Below, piece after piece: positions 15,295 to 24,766 of a stretch of 53,911 bases of DNA. Source of the DNA: Tenacibaculum sp. 1_MG-2023 (GTDB taxonomy: Bacteria; Bacteroidota; Bacteroidia; Flavobacteriales; Flavobacteriaceae); assembly GCF_030547425.1 (NCBI RefSeq), contig NZ_JAUORH010000020.1, positions 1 to 53,911 of the forward strand, given 5' to 3'. The notes beneath the pieces were generated by a model, which ran no database searches, was not told the DNA's origin, and saw nothing but the letters and a program-made list of their open reading frames with translations. The first letter of the stretch is position 1, and every line of letters starts with the position of its first letter. Made by a program: the position numbers and the translations under genes.

Positions 15295-16605
15295 ATGGAA
15301 ACATCATATATTCGTTTATTTACGCTAGCACTTTTTATAACTGCTACTACCCTAGCTCAAACTAAAACTTCCATTTCCAAAAGTGAGGTTTTGAAAAGAG
15401 TTCAGGAAAATAATACCTCTTTAAAAATAGCTGAACAAAACTATCAGCAAGCACGTGCCGATTACAAGCAAACCAACGCTGTGTTCTTGCCAAATATTAC
15501 TGCTTCTCATACAGGAATTATAACTACGAATCCGCTAATGACATTTGGTAGTAAGTTGAATCAGGAAATTTTAACACAGGCAGATTTCAATCCTGATTTA
15601 TTAAATAACCCGAAACGAACACAAAACTTCGCTACTAAAATTGAAGTACAACAACCTTTAGTGAATTTAGACGGTATTTACCAACGTAAGGCTGCTAAAA
15701 CTAAAATGGAAGCAACCAACTTGCAAACACAACGTACTCAAGAATACTTATTACTTGAAGTAGAAAAAGCATACATGCAATTGCAATTAGCTCACAAGGG
15801 AGTTTCAGTATTAGAAAAAGCATTAAAAGCTGCAGAAGCAAACCAACAAATGGCAGAAAACAGCTTTAAGCAGGGATATTTACAACGTGCAGATGTACTA
15901 GCTGTTGAAGTTAGAGTTACTGAAGTAAAAAACCAGTTACAAACAGCAAAAAGCAATGTACTAAATGCTTCTAACTATTTGTCTTTTTTAATGAATGAAA
16001 CACAAAACAACATTTATGAACCTTCAGATAGTTTGCAAGTACACTTAACGAATCAACTAGCTGACGTTACTATTTCTGAAAAACGTTCAGATATTAAAGC
16101 TATGGAATTAGCTTCTGAGGCTTATCAAAAAATGCACAAAGCCGATAAAATGGATTTTCTTCCACGCTTAAATGCTTTTGGTAGTTACGAATTATACGAT
16201 GATAAAATTTTTAATGCAGATGCAAGTGGTTATGTAGTTGGAGCACAATTAACTTGGGATATTTTCAAAGGCTCTAAACGCTACGGAAAAGCACAAAAAA
16301 GTAAAGCTCAGTATGAAAAATCAAGATTAGAATACGAACAGTACAAATCTAAAAGTCAATTAGAGTTAAACAACACTAAACGATTGTTAAACGATGCTAA
16401 GGAACAATTAAAGTTAACCGAATTAGCTTTAAAACAATCAGAAGAAGCCTTACGAATCAGAAAAAACAGATTTAAAGAAGGATTAGAGAAAACGGCCGAT
16501 TTATTAACTGCTGAAACACAATACGCTCAAAAACAATTAGAATATTACCAAACTGTATATCAATATAACTATACCAAAGCTTATTTACATTTTTTAACTC
16601 ACTAA
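15295..16605 (+). CDS. TolC family outer membrane efflux protein
   Basis: The outer membrane channel of a tripartite RND pump. The 436-aa product has a signal peptide (cleavage after about residue 21, TLAQ), then two TolC-type coiled-coil repeats rich in Ala, Gln, Lys and Glu (about 30-215 and 235-435). Its genes for the adaptor (16725) and pump (17862) follow on the same strand. Operator site 2 and a promoter lie just upstream. Confidence 0.93.
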   Translation: METSYIRLFTLALFITATTLAQTKTSISKSEVLKRVQENNTSLKIAEQNYQQARADYKQTNAVFLPNITASHTGIITTNPLMTFGSKLNQEILTQADFNPDLLNNPKRTQNFATKIEVQQPLVNLDGIYQRKAAKTKMEATNLQTQRTQEYLLLEVEKAYMQLQLAHKGVSVLEKALKAAEANQQMAENSFKQGYLQRADVLAVEVRVTEVKNQLQTAKSNVLNASNYLSFLMNETQNNIYEPSDSLQVHLTNQLADVTISEKRSDIKAMELASEAYQKMHKADKMDFLPRLNAFGSYELYDDKIFNADASGYVVGAQLTWDIFKGSKRYGKAQKSKAQYEKSRLEYEQYKSKSQLELNNTKRLLNDAKEQLKLTELALKQSEEALRIRKNRFKEGLEKTADLLTAETQYAQKQLEYYQTVYQYNYTKAYLHFLTH

Positions 16606-16608
16606 GTG

Positions 16609-16650
16609 AGATTTAAAATGCTCCGACACTTGTGTCGATTTTTTTAAATC
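16609..16650 (+). terminator. Intra-operon hairpin between the tolC-like and adaptor genes
   Basis: An inner stem CGACAC / GTGTCG with a TT loop (16624-16637) is followed by a run of T, and the flanks GATTTAAAA and TTTTAAATC extend the stem. It looks like a rho-independent terminator but lies inside what should be one operon, so it may act as a partial terminator or mRNA processing/stability site. Confidence 0.55.
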
Positions 16651-16724
16651 AATTTCCTTTGGACACCTCGTAGGTTTGCTTTGAGGTAGTAAACTAAAAA
16701 ATAATCAATAGTAAAAACGAACAA

Positions 16725-17798
16725 ATGAAAACCATATATACAATCGCTCTTACCACATCACTCTTAGCAATAAGTTGTGGTAAAAAAGAAACAACAAATA
16801 ATGGCAACAAACCAACGGTAGCTGTAAAAATTACTAAAGTAACCGCTAATGATACCAATCCATTTATAACAGCAAGCGGAAAAGTGGAAGCTACCAATAG
16901 TGCTGAATTAAGTACTCGTATGATGGGCTATGTAACCAACATACATGTAAAAGTTGGTGATAAGGTAAATAAAGGTCAATTATTAATATCTATCAATAAC
17001 AGTGATTTACAAGCCAAAAAAGCACAAGTAGAAGCCAATATTATTAAAGCAAAAGCAGGATTTTCAAGTGCTGAAAAAGATTACAATCGTTTTAAAAACT
17101 TATTTGAACAGAACAGTGCTTCTCAAAAAGAATTTGACGATATCACTGTTCATTACAATATTGCCAAAGCGAATTTAGAAGCAGCAAAACAGCTAAGAAA
17201 TGAAATCAACTCTCAGTTTGCTTATACTAATATTAGAGCTCCATTTTCAGGAGTAGTAACGAACAAATTTATTGATAAAGGTGCAATGGCGAATCCTGGA
17301 ATGCCCTTAATTTCTGTAGAAGGAAAAGGTGGATTTGAAGTAACTGCGTTAGTACCAGAAAGTGATATTTCTCAAATTAAAAAGGATACAAAGGTTGATG
17401 TAACTATCAAATCAATCAACAAAACAGTTACAGGTAACGTATCGGAAGTTAGTACCTCAGCAAAAAATACTGGTGGACAATACTTAGTTAAAATTAACCT
17501 AGATAAAACCAATATCAAATTATTATCAGGAATGTTTGCAACGGTACAGTTTCCTATTGAAAAAACACAAAAAAGTACTGATATGGTTTTAATTCCCTCA
17601 GAAGCTTTAGTACACAAAGGACAACTATCAGGAATTTATACGGTAAGTCAAAGTAATACTGCTGTGTTGCGTTGGTTACGCTTAGGAAGAACTTTTGGAA
17701 ACCAAGTAGAAGTTTTATCAGGCTTATCAACCAATGAAAGCTACATTGTTTCTTCTGAAGGTAAACTTTACAACGGAGCGAACATTACAATTCAATAA
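16725..17798 (+). CDS. RND efflux periplasmic adaptor (HlyD/AcrA family), lipoprotein
   Basis: Links the inner membrane pump to the TolC channel. The 357-aa protein has a lipobox (LLAISCGKK, Cys18), a biotinyl-lipoyl-like half (about 50-85, SAELSTRMMGYVTNIHVKVG), an alpha-helical hairpin (about 90-165), the returning lipoyl half (FAYTNIRAPFSGVVTNKFIDKG), a beta barrel and a membrane-proximal domain. The pump gene starts 63 nt downstream. Confidence 0.94.
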   Translation: MKTIYTIALTTSLLAISCGKKETTNNGNKPTVAVKITKVTANDTNPFITASGKVEATNSAELSTRMMGYVTNIHVKVGDKVNKGQLLISINNSDLQAKKAQVEANIIKAKAGFSSAEKDYNRFKNLFEQNSASQKEFDDITVHYNIAKANLEAAKQLRNEINSQFAYTNIRAPFSGVVTNKFIDKGAMANPGMPLISVEGKGGFEVTALVPESDISQIKKDTKVDVTIKSINKTVTGNVSEVSTSAKNTGGQYLVKINLDKTNIKLLSGMFATVQFPIEKTQKSTDMVLIPSEALVHKGQLSGIYTVSQSNTAVLRWLRLGRTFGNQVEVLSGLSTNESYIVSSEGKLYNGANITIQ

Positions 17799-17861
17799 AA
17801 TCAATTTGAAAATAAATCAATCACCCCATTTTCAAATCAACAAATTTTCAAATTATATAAA

Positions 17862-20800
17862 ATGAAAGAAGGTTTAGCAGGAAAAATAGCCAAAGGGTTT
17901 ATAGGCTCTAAACTTACCATCTTACTAATGGTAGTGTTTATGGTAATTGGTGTGTACAGTTCTTTTTTAATTCCGAGAGAAGAAGAACCACAGATTGATG
18001 TGCCTATGGCTGACATTTTTGTAGGATACCCAGGAGCGAGCCCTACAGAAGTAGAATCAAGAGTTATCAAACCCTTAGAAAAAATAATTTCTAACATCAA
18101 AGGAATAGAGTACGTATACTCTACTTCGATGAAAGAACAAGGAATGGTCATTGTTCAGTTTTATGTGGGAGAAGACATCGAACGCTCGTTTGTAAAACTA
18201 TACAATGAGATTAACAAACATATGGATCAAATGCCGAAAGGTGTTACGATGCCTTTGGTAAAAACACGTGCAATTGATGATGTACCTATGTTAGGGTTGA
18301 CATTATGGAGTGAAAACTATGATGACTATCAATTAAAACAAATGGCACAAGAACTCACCAACGAAATCGAAAAGGTAAACGATGTAGCGATTACTCAAAA
18401 AATTGGAGGTAGAAATCGTGAAGTACGTGTGGTCGTAGATAAAGATAAATTAGCCGCTAGTGGGCTAGACTTTTTATCGGTTACTGAAATGCTAAAAGCC
18501 AGCAATCAGCAACTAAGTGCTGGAAGTTATGATAAAAATGATATCGAGTTTTTAGTAACTACAGGAAAGTTTTTACAATCTGCTGAAGATGTAAAAAACT
18601 TAGTCGTTGGTGTACAACAAAATCAACCGATTTATTTAAAACAAGTTGCGAACGTACTAGACGGTCCAGAAATCCCTAAAAACTATGTAAGTTTTGGGTA
18701 CGGACAAGCAAGTAAAAATGCTTCCACGTATCAATCAGAATATCCAGCGGTAACCATTTCAGTAGCAAAACGAAAAGGAGCTGACGCCATGCAAATTGCC
18801 GATGTAATTTTAGCGAAGGTTAATTATTTACGTGCCAACTTAATCCCTGATGATGTACATGTTGAAGTTACACGTAATTATGGTGAAACAGCCTCTCAAA
18901 AAGTATCGGAATTATTATTACACTTAATCGGTGCAATTATCGCAGTAACGTTAGTGGTAATGTTAGCCATGGGATGGCGTGGTGGTTTAGTTGTATTCTT
19001 ATCAGTACCCATCACTTTTGCGCTTACCTTGTTAAGTTACTACATGTTAGATTATACCTTAAACCGAATTACCTTGTTTGCTTTGGTATTTGTAACAGGT
19101 ATTGTGGTAGACGATTCCATTATTATTGCCGAAAATATGCACAGGCATTTTAAAATGAAGCGACTGCCGTTTAAACAAGCTGCCTTATATGCTATTAACG
19201 AAGTAGGAAACCCAACCATATTGGCAACCTTTACCGTAATTGCTTCGGTATTACCAATGGCATTTGTTTCTGGATTAATGGGACCTTATATGAGTCCGAT
19301 GCCTATTGGAGCTTCTATCGCTATGATTTTATCATTATTTGTTGCATTAACGATTACTCCATATTTAGGATATATTTTCTTACGTGAAAAAGACAAGCAC
19401 GGTGCGGAGGAAAAGGCAGAAGAAGACGAAACCAAAGCTATGCAAAGCACGCTAATCTATAAATTGTATGAGCGATTCGAACGTCCGTTGATTGAAAACA
19501 AAACCAAGCGTTGGGCATTCTTAGGAATCACGATTGTTTTATTATTAGGTTCTATGTCGTTGTTCTTTACCAAATCGGTAGCTGTAAAAATGTTGCCTTT
19601 TGATAATAAAAATGAATTCCAGGTAGTAATTGATATGCCTGAAGGCACCACGTTAGAACGTACCGATGCAGTAACCAAAGAAATTGCACAGTACTTAGCT
19701 ACACGACCAGAAGTAGTAAACTACCAAAGTTATGTGGGTACTTCTGCTCCTATTACCTTTAACGGGTTAGTGCGTCATTACGATTTACGTGGTGGTAATA
19801 ATATGGCAGACATTCAAGTAAACTTAGTTGACAAGAAAGATAGAAGCATACAAAGTCATGATATCGCAAAGTCAATGCGTGGTGACATTCAAAACATTGC
19901 TAAAAAGTTCAAAGCAAATGTAAAATTAGTAGAAGTTCCACCAGGGCCTCCTGTATTATCTACCATTGTTGCAGAAGTGTACGGGCCAGATTATGAAAAG
20001 CAAATTGAAATTGCCAGCGAAGTTCAAAATATCTTACACAATACAACCGATGTAGTAGATATCGATTGGATGGTAGAAGACAATCAAACTGAGTACGAGT
20101 TTATAATCGACAAAGAAAAAGCAATGTTGTATGGTGTGGCACCTCAGCAAATTGCTTATACATTAAACATGGCATTGTCTAACAGAACGGTTTCAACCTT
20201 ATATGATGAAGACGCCTCTAATCAAGTAGGAATTGTGTTTGCTTTGGATGAAAAAGAGAAATCTTCTGTTCAAGATATTGCTCAGTTACAAATTAAATCG
20301 CAACACGGCACTATGGTTTCTATAAGCGATTTAGTTTCTGTGGAAGAAAAAAACAGCGCAAAAAGTATTTATCGAAAAAATCAAAAGCGTGTAGTTTATG
20401 TGATGGCAGACATGGCTGGTGAATTGGAAAGTCCTGCCTATGCTATTTTAGGAATGGAAGAAAAGTTAAAAGAAATTCCACTTCCAAAGGGATATGAATT
20501 GAACGAATTATATATTAAACAACCCGATTTTGAAGATGATTACACCGTAAAATGGGATGGTGAATGGCAAATTACCTTAGAGGTGTTTAGAGATTTAGGT
20601 ATTGCCTTTTTAGGAGTAATCATTATTATTTATATGTTGATTGTAGGGTGGTTTCAAAACTTTAAAGCTCCAATTGTAATGATGGTTGCAATTCCATTAT
20701 CTATGGTAGGAATTATTTTAGGACACTGGATGATGGGGGCTTATTTTACAGCTACTTCATTTATTGGAATGATTGCCCTAGCAGGAATTATGGTACGAAA

Positions 20801-21068
20801 CTCTGTCTTACTTATTGACTTCGTTAATTTACGTTTAGCAGAAGGAATTCCGTTAAAACAAGCTGTTATAGAAGCTGGTGCAGTACGTACTACTCCTATT
20901 CTACTAACTGCAGGTACTGTAGTTATTGGGGCATTTGTAATCTTATTCGATCCTATTTTCCAAGGATTGGCTATCTCTTTAATGGGAGGAACAATTACAG
21001 CTACAGTACTTACCTTATTAGTAGTGCCTTTGGTATATTATTTAATTGAACGTAAAAATTATAAGTAA
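17862..21068 (+). CDS. RND family efflux transporter permease (AcrB-like)
   Basis: A proton-driven inner membrane pump of 1068 aa with the usual two-fold repeat: TM1 at about 15-35, a large periplasmic loop, TM2-6 (about 340-500), TM7, a second loop, and TM8-12 (about 880-1060). TM4 has the proton-relay pair of aspartates (GIVVDDSIIIAEN), but in TM10 the expected lysine region reads MVRNSVLLIDF. The substrate cannot be told from sequence; the motifs do not point to a metal exporter. The last codons lie 1 nt before the DUF2892 gene. Confidence 0.95.
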   Translation: MKEGLAGKIAKGFIGSKLTILLMVVFMVIGVYSSFLIPREEEPQIDVPMADIFVGYPGASPTEVESRVIKPLEKIISNIKGIEYVYSTSMKEQGMVIVQFYVGEDIERSFVKLYNEINKHMDQMPKGVTMPLVKTRAIDDVPMLGLTLWSENYDDYQLKQMAQELTNEIEKVNDVAITQKIGGRNREVRVVVDKDKLAASGLDFLSVTEMLKASNQQLSAGSYDKNDIEFLVTTGKFLQSAEDVKNLVVGVQQNQPIYLKQVANVLDGPEIPKNYVSFGYGQASKNASTYQSEYPAVTISVAKRKGADAMQIADVILAKVNYLRANLIPDDVHVEVTRNYGETASQKVSELLLHLIGAIIAVTLVVMLAMGWRGGLVVFLSVPITFALTLLSYYMLDYTLNRITLFALVFVTGIVVDDSIIIAENMHRHFKMKRLPFKQAALYAINEVGNPTILATFTVIASVLPMAFVSGLMGPYMSPMPIGASIAMILSLFVALTITPYLGYIFLREKDKHGAEEKAEEDETKAMQSTLIYKLYERFERPLIENKTKRWAFLGITIVLLLGSMSLFFTKSVAVKMLPFDNKNEFQVVIDMPEGTTLERTDAVTKEIAQYLATRPEVVNYQSYVGTSAPITFNGLVRHYDLRGGNNMADIQVNLVDKKDRSIQSHDIAKSMRGDIQNIAKKFKANVKLVEVPPGPPVLSTIVAEVYGPDYEKQIEIASEVQNILHNTTDVVDIDWMVEDNQTEYEFIIDKEKAMLYGVAPQQIAYTLNMALSNRTVSTLYDEDASNQVGIVFALDEKEKSSVQDIAQLQIKSQHGTMVSISDLVSVEEKNSAKSIYRKNQKRVVYVMADMAGELESPAYAILGMEEKLKEIPLPKGYELNELYIKQPDFEDDYTVKWDGEWQITLEVFRDLGIAFLGVIIIIYMLIVGWFQNFKAPIVMMVAIPLSMVGIILGHWMMGAYFTATSFIGMIALAGIMVRNSVLLIDFVNLRLAEGIPLKQAVIEAGAVRTTPILLTAGTVVIGAFVILFDPIFQGLAISLMGGTITATVLTLLVVPLVYYLIERKNYK

Positions 21069-21069
21069 C

Positions 21070-21258
21070 ATGAAAAATAGAATTGTACGCGGTATTGCAG
21101 GAGCTTTTATACTTATCAGTTTAACCCTAGCAATCAAAGTAAATAGTAATTGGTTATGGTTCACTGCTTTTGTAGGAGCCAACTTATTACAATCATCATT
21201 AACCAAATGGTGTTTACTAGATGATATTTTAACCAAGGTTTTTAAAGTAAAAGATTAA
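21070..21258 (+). CDS. DUF2892 (YgaP-like membrane domain) protein
   Basis: A 62-aa inner membrane protein with two short helices (about 8-22 and 26-44) and the family pattern NRIVRGIAG...TAFVGANLLQSSLT. As a family this domain is found alone or fused to rhodaneses and in genes of sulfur handling. I start at the ATG at 21070, 1 nt after the pump stop codon, not at the upstream ATG at 21046 that lies inside the pump gene. As last gene of the efflux operon, next to a regulator with a Cys motif, it hints at a sulfur-related signal. Confidence 0.82.
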   Translation: MKNRIVRGIAGAFILISLTLAIKVNSNWLWFTAFVGANLLQSSLTKWCLLDDILTKVFKVKD

Positions 21259-21259
21259 T

Positions 21260-22063
21260 TTATTCTATGGAATAATTCAACATGAGTTGAATCTTATTAT
21301 ACAATTGTGGAAATTGTTGCTGTAAGTCTTCTGGAGTTTCAAAAAAGTGCTCCATAATTACAGCAACAAATTCCAATTTATTTGTTAATGCATATGCTCT
21401 AAAATAACTTGATGTTTTGATTCTTTCAATATTTGCTTTGTCATTCATAAAACTTGTTATTTCTCCGAACAATCTATAATAAATTCGAGAACTTACATCT
21501 TTCGATTTTCTTCCATGAAAAGTTAACGCATGTGAAAACTCATGAATTCCTAAGTTTATGTTATCATTTAACACAATATCTCCTAACAAAAAATCTTCCC
21601 AAGAAAACACTATAGATTTTAGCCTAGGGTTAAACTCTCCTTTGTGATATTGTTTAGTTATTGTTGAATAAAAACTGGTTGGGTATACGATAATTTTATC
21701 GAATGTAGCTGTGAGATATCTTCGCATACCGAAAGTTAATTTGACATACGATGTAGCTATTAAAACTTTTGCTTCTGGGGTTAACTCAAAATCATCCCTT
21801 TCAATAAAGTCATAGGTTCTAATAAACTTAGTTAATCGATGTTCAAAATATACTTTTTGCTTTTCATTTAACCTCTGATAAAAAGCTATATTTTCAACTA
21901 AAAACTCTTTCTTCTTCTTAGGCAACTTCTTCTTTACAAGATAAAAGTGCACAAAAATAGGTTTATTAAATATGTACACATAAATAGATTCTATTACGTT
22001 AACTCCAACAGCTATAAACCCCAAAAAGAAAGCGGTATATTTTATAAGAAAAAAAGGTTTCAT
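21260..22063 (-). CDS. Zinc-dependent peptidase of the M90/MtfA family
   Basis: A 267-aa protein with an N-terminal membrane helix (about 8-30) and a metallopeptidase core with HEFSH at residues 174-178 (GIHEFSHALTFHG), the zinc site of the M90 family. The remainder has MtfA-like segments (EDFLLGDIVLNDNINLGIHE; ALTNKLEFVAVIMEHFFETP, holding the third-ligand glutamate region). MtfA in E. coli interacts with Mlc; no Mlc is seen here. Operator site 3 overlaps its promoter. It ends 1 nt from the convergent DUF2892 gene. Confidence 0.88.
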   Translation of the reverse strand: MKPFFLIKYTAFFLGFIAVGVNVIESIYVYIFNKPIFVHFYLVKKKLPKKKKEFLVENIAFYQRLNEKQKVYFEHRLTKFIRTYDFIERDDFELTPEAKVLIATSYVKLTFGMRRYLTATFDKIIVYPTSFYSTITKQYHKGEFNPRLKSIVFSWEDFLLGDIVLNDNINLGIHEFSHALTFHGRKSKDVSSRIYYRLFGEITSFMNDKANIERIKTSSYFRAYALTNKLEFVAVIMEHFFETPEDLQQQFPQLYNKIQLMLNYSIE

Positions 22064-22079
22064 TTTAATTTTTAAAATT

Positions 22080-22087
22080 CAAATATG
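22080..22087 (-). promoter_or_regulatory. Possible -7 element of the M90 peptidase gene
   Basis: On the minus strand CATATTTG differs from TAnnTTTG at one base, 16 nt before the ATG. Operator site 3 lies only 5 nt upstream, so binding there could block the polymerase. Confidence 0.35.
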
Positions 22088-22092
22088 GCTTA

Positions 22093-22108
22093 TGTAACTT
22101 TAGTTACA
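22093..22108. promoter_or_regulatory. Palindromic operator upstream of the M90 peptidase (site 3)
   Basis: TGTAACTTTAGTTACA has the same 14-bp core pattern GTAACTwwAGTTAC as sites 1 and 2. Here the distance to the -7 element differs (about 5 nt), so the effect may be repression. Confidence 0.6.
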
Positions 22109-22176
22109 TTACTTCAAATTTCCGTTTTGTAATATTGCCTCAGTTAAGCAACTTTTTCTAATCATTTTCCCAAAAA

Positions 22177-22208
22177 AAAGCAGTAGATACAATTGTATCT
22201 GCTGCTTT
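22177..22208. terminator. Bidirectional terminator between the M90 region and tRNA-Arg
   Basis: Near-perfect inverted repeat AAAGCAGTAGATACAA / TTGTATCTGCTGCTTT with A and T runs at the ends. On the minus strand it lies just after tRNA-Arg and would end the yqeY/tRNA transcript. Confidence 0.7.
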
Positions 22209-22217
22209 ATGTTTTTG

Positions 22218-22291
22218 TGACCCAGAGAGGACTCGAACCCCCAACCCTCAGAGCCGAAATCTGATGTTCTATCCAGTTGAACTACTGAGCC
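22218..22291 (-). tRNA. tRNA-Arg (TCG)
   Basis: 74 nt on the minus strand. The anticodon stem is TCAGA / TCTGA with loop TTTCGGC (anticodon TCG, Arg), the T arm is GGGGGTTCGAGTCCTC, and the acceptor GGCTCAG pairs with CTGGGTC with two G-U pairs. CCA is not encoded. It starts 11 nt after the yqeY stop codon, so it may be processed from that mRNA. Confidence 0.94.
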
Positions 22292-22302
22292 GTTACATTC
22301 TA

Positions 22303-22749
22303 TTAAGCTAACTTTGCTTTTACAATTGCTGAAATTGTTTTTCCATCTGCTTGTCCTGCTAACTGTTTAGAAACAATTCCCATTACTTTCCCCATATCTT
22401 TCATTCCTTCTGCTCCTACATTTGTAATAGTTTTTTCTATAATTTTACCTATTTCTTCTTCACTTAAAGCTTCTGGTAAAAATTGTTCTAAAATAGCCGC
22501 TTCCGCTAATTCTGGTTCCGCTAAATCATTACGTCCTTGCTCCGTAAACACAGTTGCACTATCTTTACGTTGTTTGACTTGTTTTTGAATAATCTTTAAC
22601 TCTTCTGCTTCAGACAATTCTCCTGCTCCAGCTTCAGTATTTGCCAACATAAATGCTGACTTTAATGCTCTTAAAGCCGTTAAAGCTACCGTGTCTTTAG
22701 ACTTCATAGCTTCTTTCATTTTATCCATTACCTGTTTTTGCAAACTCAT
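22303..22749 (-). CDS. GatB/YqeY domain protein
   Basis: A 148-aa soluble helical protein of the YqeY family, related to the tail domain of GatB, with the family's opening LQKQVMDKMKEAMKSKD, the segment ALRALKSAF and the C-terminal KDMGKVMGIVSKQLAGQADG. The family is thought to bind tRNA; its role is not settled. It lies downstream of ftsZ behind a terminator (22774-22797) and just before tRNA-Arg on the same strand. Confidence 0.93.
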   Translation of the reverse strand: MSLQKQVMDKMKEAMKSKDTVALTALRALKSAFMLANTEAGAGELSEAEELKIIQKQVKQRKDSATVFTEQGRNDLAEPELAEAAILEQFLPEALSEEEIGKIIEKTITNVGAEGMKDMGKVMGIVSKQLAGQADGKTISAIVKAKLA

Positions 22750-22773
22750 AATCTTATATTTTTAAAATATTAA

Positions 22774-22797
22774 AAAATCCCGATAAATCGGGATTTT
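22774..22797 (-). terminator. Terminator of ftsZ
   Basis: Perfect stem AAATCCCGA / TCGGGATTT with loop TAAA between ftsZ and yqeY, with a T run on the minus strand. Confidence 0.75.
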
Positions 22798-22819
22798 AAA
22801 AATAAGTGTTATTCTTTTA

Positions 22820-24682
22820 TTAATCTACATTATCGTGTAAAAACGAATTATTAGAACGTAATAAATCGTTATTATCAGTATTTAATGCCGTATCTGATTT
22901 ACTAATATCCGATCCTGCTTCAATATCAACTCCTAATCTTTTATAGGCCGGTTGACGTTCAATTTCATCTATATTTTTACTAACTTGATCGTTAAACTTA
23001 TAGTTAAAACCTTTCATCTTCTCCCTTCTTTCCTGTGCCCTTTTTTGCAACTCAGAAATTGTTAAGTCTAACGGAGAAACTTCCTCACTTGAAGTATCTA
23101 TTCCATTAATTTCTTCTTGTGTTTTAGATTTCACCTCAAATTGTAATTCTTTTTCTACCTCTTCTTTAATTGTAGGAGTAGAACTTTTGCCAATTGTTGG
23201 TTGTGCACTAAAATCGTCTAACACATATCGTTTTTCAACTTTATGACTCTTTACTTCTTCAGCTTTTACTTCTATATTTTTAATCTCATTAGTAGTTTCT
23301 ACTAAATGAGAGGTTGGCTTTATTTCTTCATAAGAGTTTAACGGCAAATCAAACAACAAATCTTGTTGTGTCGGTTGTTCCTTTATTTTTCTTTCTTCAA
23401 CTTTAGGTTCAGCTATATTGGTAATGATAAAATCATCTTCAGAAACAGTTTCTATTTCTATTTCATCATACGTTACATCAATATTTTTTATTGCTTCTGT
23501 TGTAGGAATAGTTTTCGGTTTTGACTCAGGTTTTTCTTCCTCTAAAACATGAACAACCTTATTTGATGGCTTGTTTTTTATTGGCTCGTCAATTGCTGGA
23601 GACGTTTGCACTTTCTGATCACCAAAGTTATACGTTGCCTTTTGTTCATCTTCTAAAGTATGAACTATTTTTTTTACTTCTGTATTGGTAATATTCCCTT
23701 GCTGATCAGCGGCGAAACCCGTAGCTACAACTGTTACTGCTATTCCATCTTCTAATGACTCATCTTCTCCAATACCCATAATAATATTGGCATCGTACCC
23801 TGCTTCATCTTGAATGTAGTCATTTATTTCACCTATTTCATCTAGTGTAACTTCATTTCCTCCAGAAACGATTAATAATAATACATTTTTAGCTCCTGTA
23901 ATTTTATTATCGTTTAACAATGGTGAATCTAATGCTTTTACAATGGCATTTTTAGCTCTGTTTGCTCCAGTTTCTTTTGCAGATCCCATAATTGCTGTAC
24001 CACTATTTGACAATACCGTTTTTGCATCGTGTAAATCAATATTTTGTTTGTAGTGATGTGTAATTACCTCTGCTATCCCTTTTGCTGCTGTTGCTAATAC
24101 TTCGTCTGCTTTAGAGAACCCTGCTTTAAACCCCAAGTTACCATAAACTTCGCGCAGTTTATTATTGTTGATAACAATTAATGAGTCTACATTATTACGT
24201 AGCTCATCAATCCCTTTTTGAGCTTGCTTTGAGCGCATTCTTCCTTCAAACTGAAATGGCATTGTAACGATACCTACCGTTAAAATATCCATATCTTTAG
24301 CTATTTTAGCAATGATTGGAGCCGCACCTGTACCAGTACCTCCCCCCATACCTGCGGTAATAAAAACCATTTTGGTATGTGTACTCAACATTTGTTGAAT
24401 TTCTTGTATACTTTCAGCCGCTGCTTGTGCTCCAACTTCTGGATTTGCGCCTGCACCTAACCCTGAAGTTAAATGTGCTCCTAACTGAACTTTATTAGGT
24501 ATTGGGCTGTTTTCTAATGCTTGTGCGTCTGTATTACAAATTACGAAATCTACTCCGTGAATTTGTTTACTATACATGTGGTTTACTGCGTTGCTTCCTC
24601 CCCCACCAACACCGATTACTTTAATGGCATTCGATTGTGTTTTTGGCATGTCGAATGAAATGTTATCAAATTCTGCGCTCAT
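22820..24682 (-). CDS. ftsZ: Cell division protein FtsZ with long C-terminal extension
   Basis: The tubulin-like GTPase that forms the division ring. The 620-aa protein has the GTPase core (about 15-330) with [17 protein letters not shown], the tubulin signature GGGTGTG at residues 113-119, and the T7-loop region. The tail from about 345 to 620 is rich in Glu, Lys, Pro and Thr and probably disordered; it keeps helix-like segments near 560-600 ([20 protein letters not shown]). Bacteroidota FtsZ often has such a tail. It is last of the dcw genes and is followed by a terminator. Confidence 0.97.
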   Translation of the reverse strand: MSAEFDNISFDMPKTQSNAIKVIGVGGGGSNAVNHMYSKQIHGVDFVICNTDAQALENSPIPNKVQLGAHLTSGLGAGANPEVGAQAAAESIQEIQQMLSTHTKMVFITAGMGGGTGTGAAPIIAKIAKDMDILTVGIVTMPFQFEGRMRSKQAQKGIDELRNNVDSLIVINNNKLREVYGNLGFKAGFSKADEVLATAAKGIAEVITHHYKQNIDLHDAKTVLSNSGTAIMGSAKETGANRAKNAIVKALDSPLLNDNKITGAKNVLLLIVSGGNEVTLDEIGEINDYIQDEAGYDANIIMGIGEDESLEDGIAVTVVATGFAADQQGNITNTEVKKIVHTLEDEQKATYNFGDQKVQTSPAIDEPIKNKPSNKVVHVLEEEKPESKPKTIPTTEAIKNIDVTYDEIEIETVSEDDFIITNIAEPKVEERKIKEQPTQQDLLFDLPLNSYEEIKPTSHLVETTNEIKNIEVKAEEVKSHKVEKRYVLDDFSAQPTIGKSSTPTIKEEVEKELQFEVKSKTQEEINGIDTSSEEVSPLDLTISELQKRAQERREKMKGFNYKFNDQVSKNIDEIERQPAYKRLGVDIEAGSDISKSDTALNTDNNDLLRSNNSFLHDNVD

Positions 24683-24766
24683 AATAACTTTTCTTTTTTA
24701 TTAATTCTTATTCAATTTTACACTCCTTTTTAGGGGATTAATCAGGAGTTTTCTTATATATACTAA

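Noticed and set aside
24683..24766. ACTCCT/AGGAGT inverted repeat between ftsA and ftsZ as a terminator
   Set aside because: The stem is only 6 bp with a 16-nt loop and no T run; a terminator between ftsA and ftsZ would also be unexpected.
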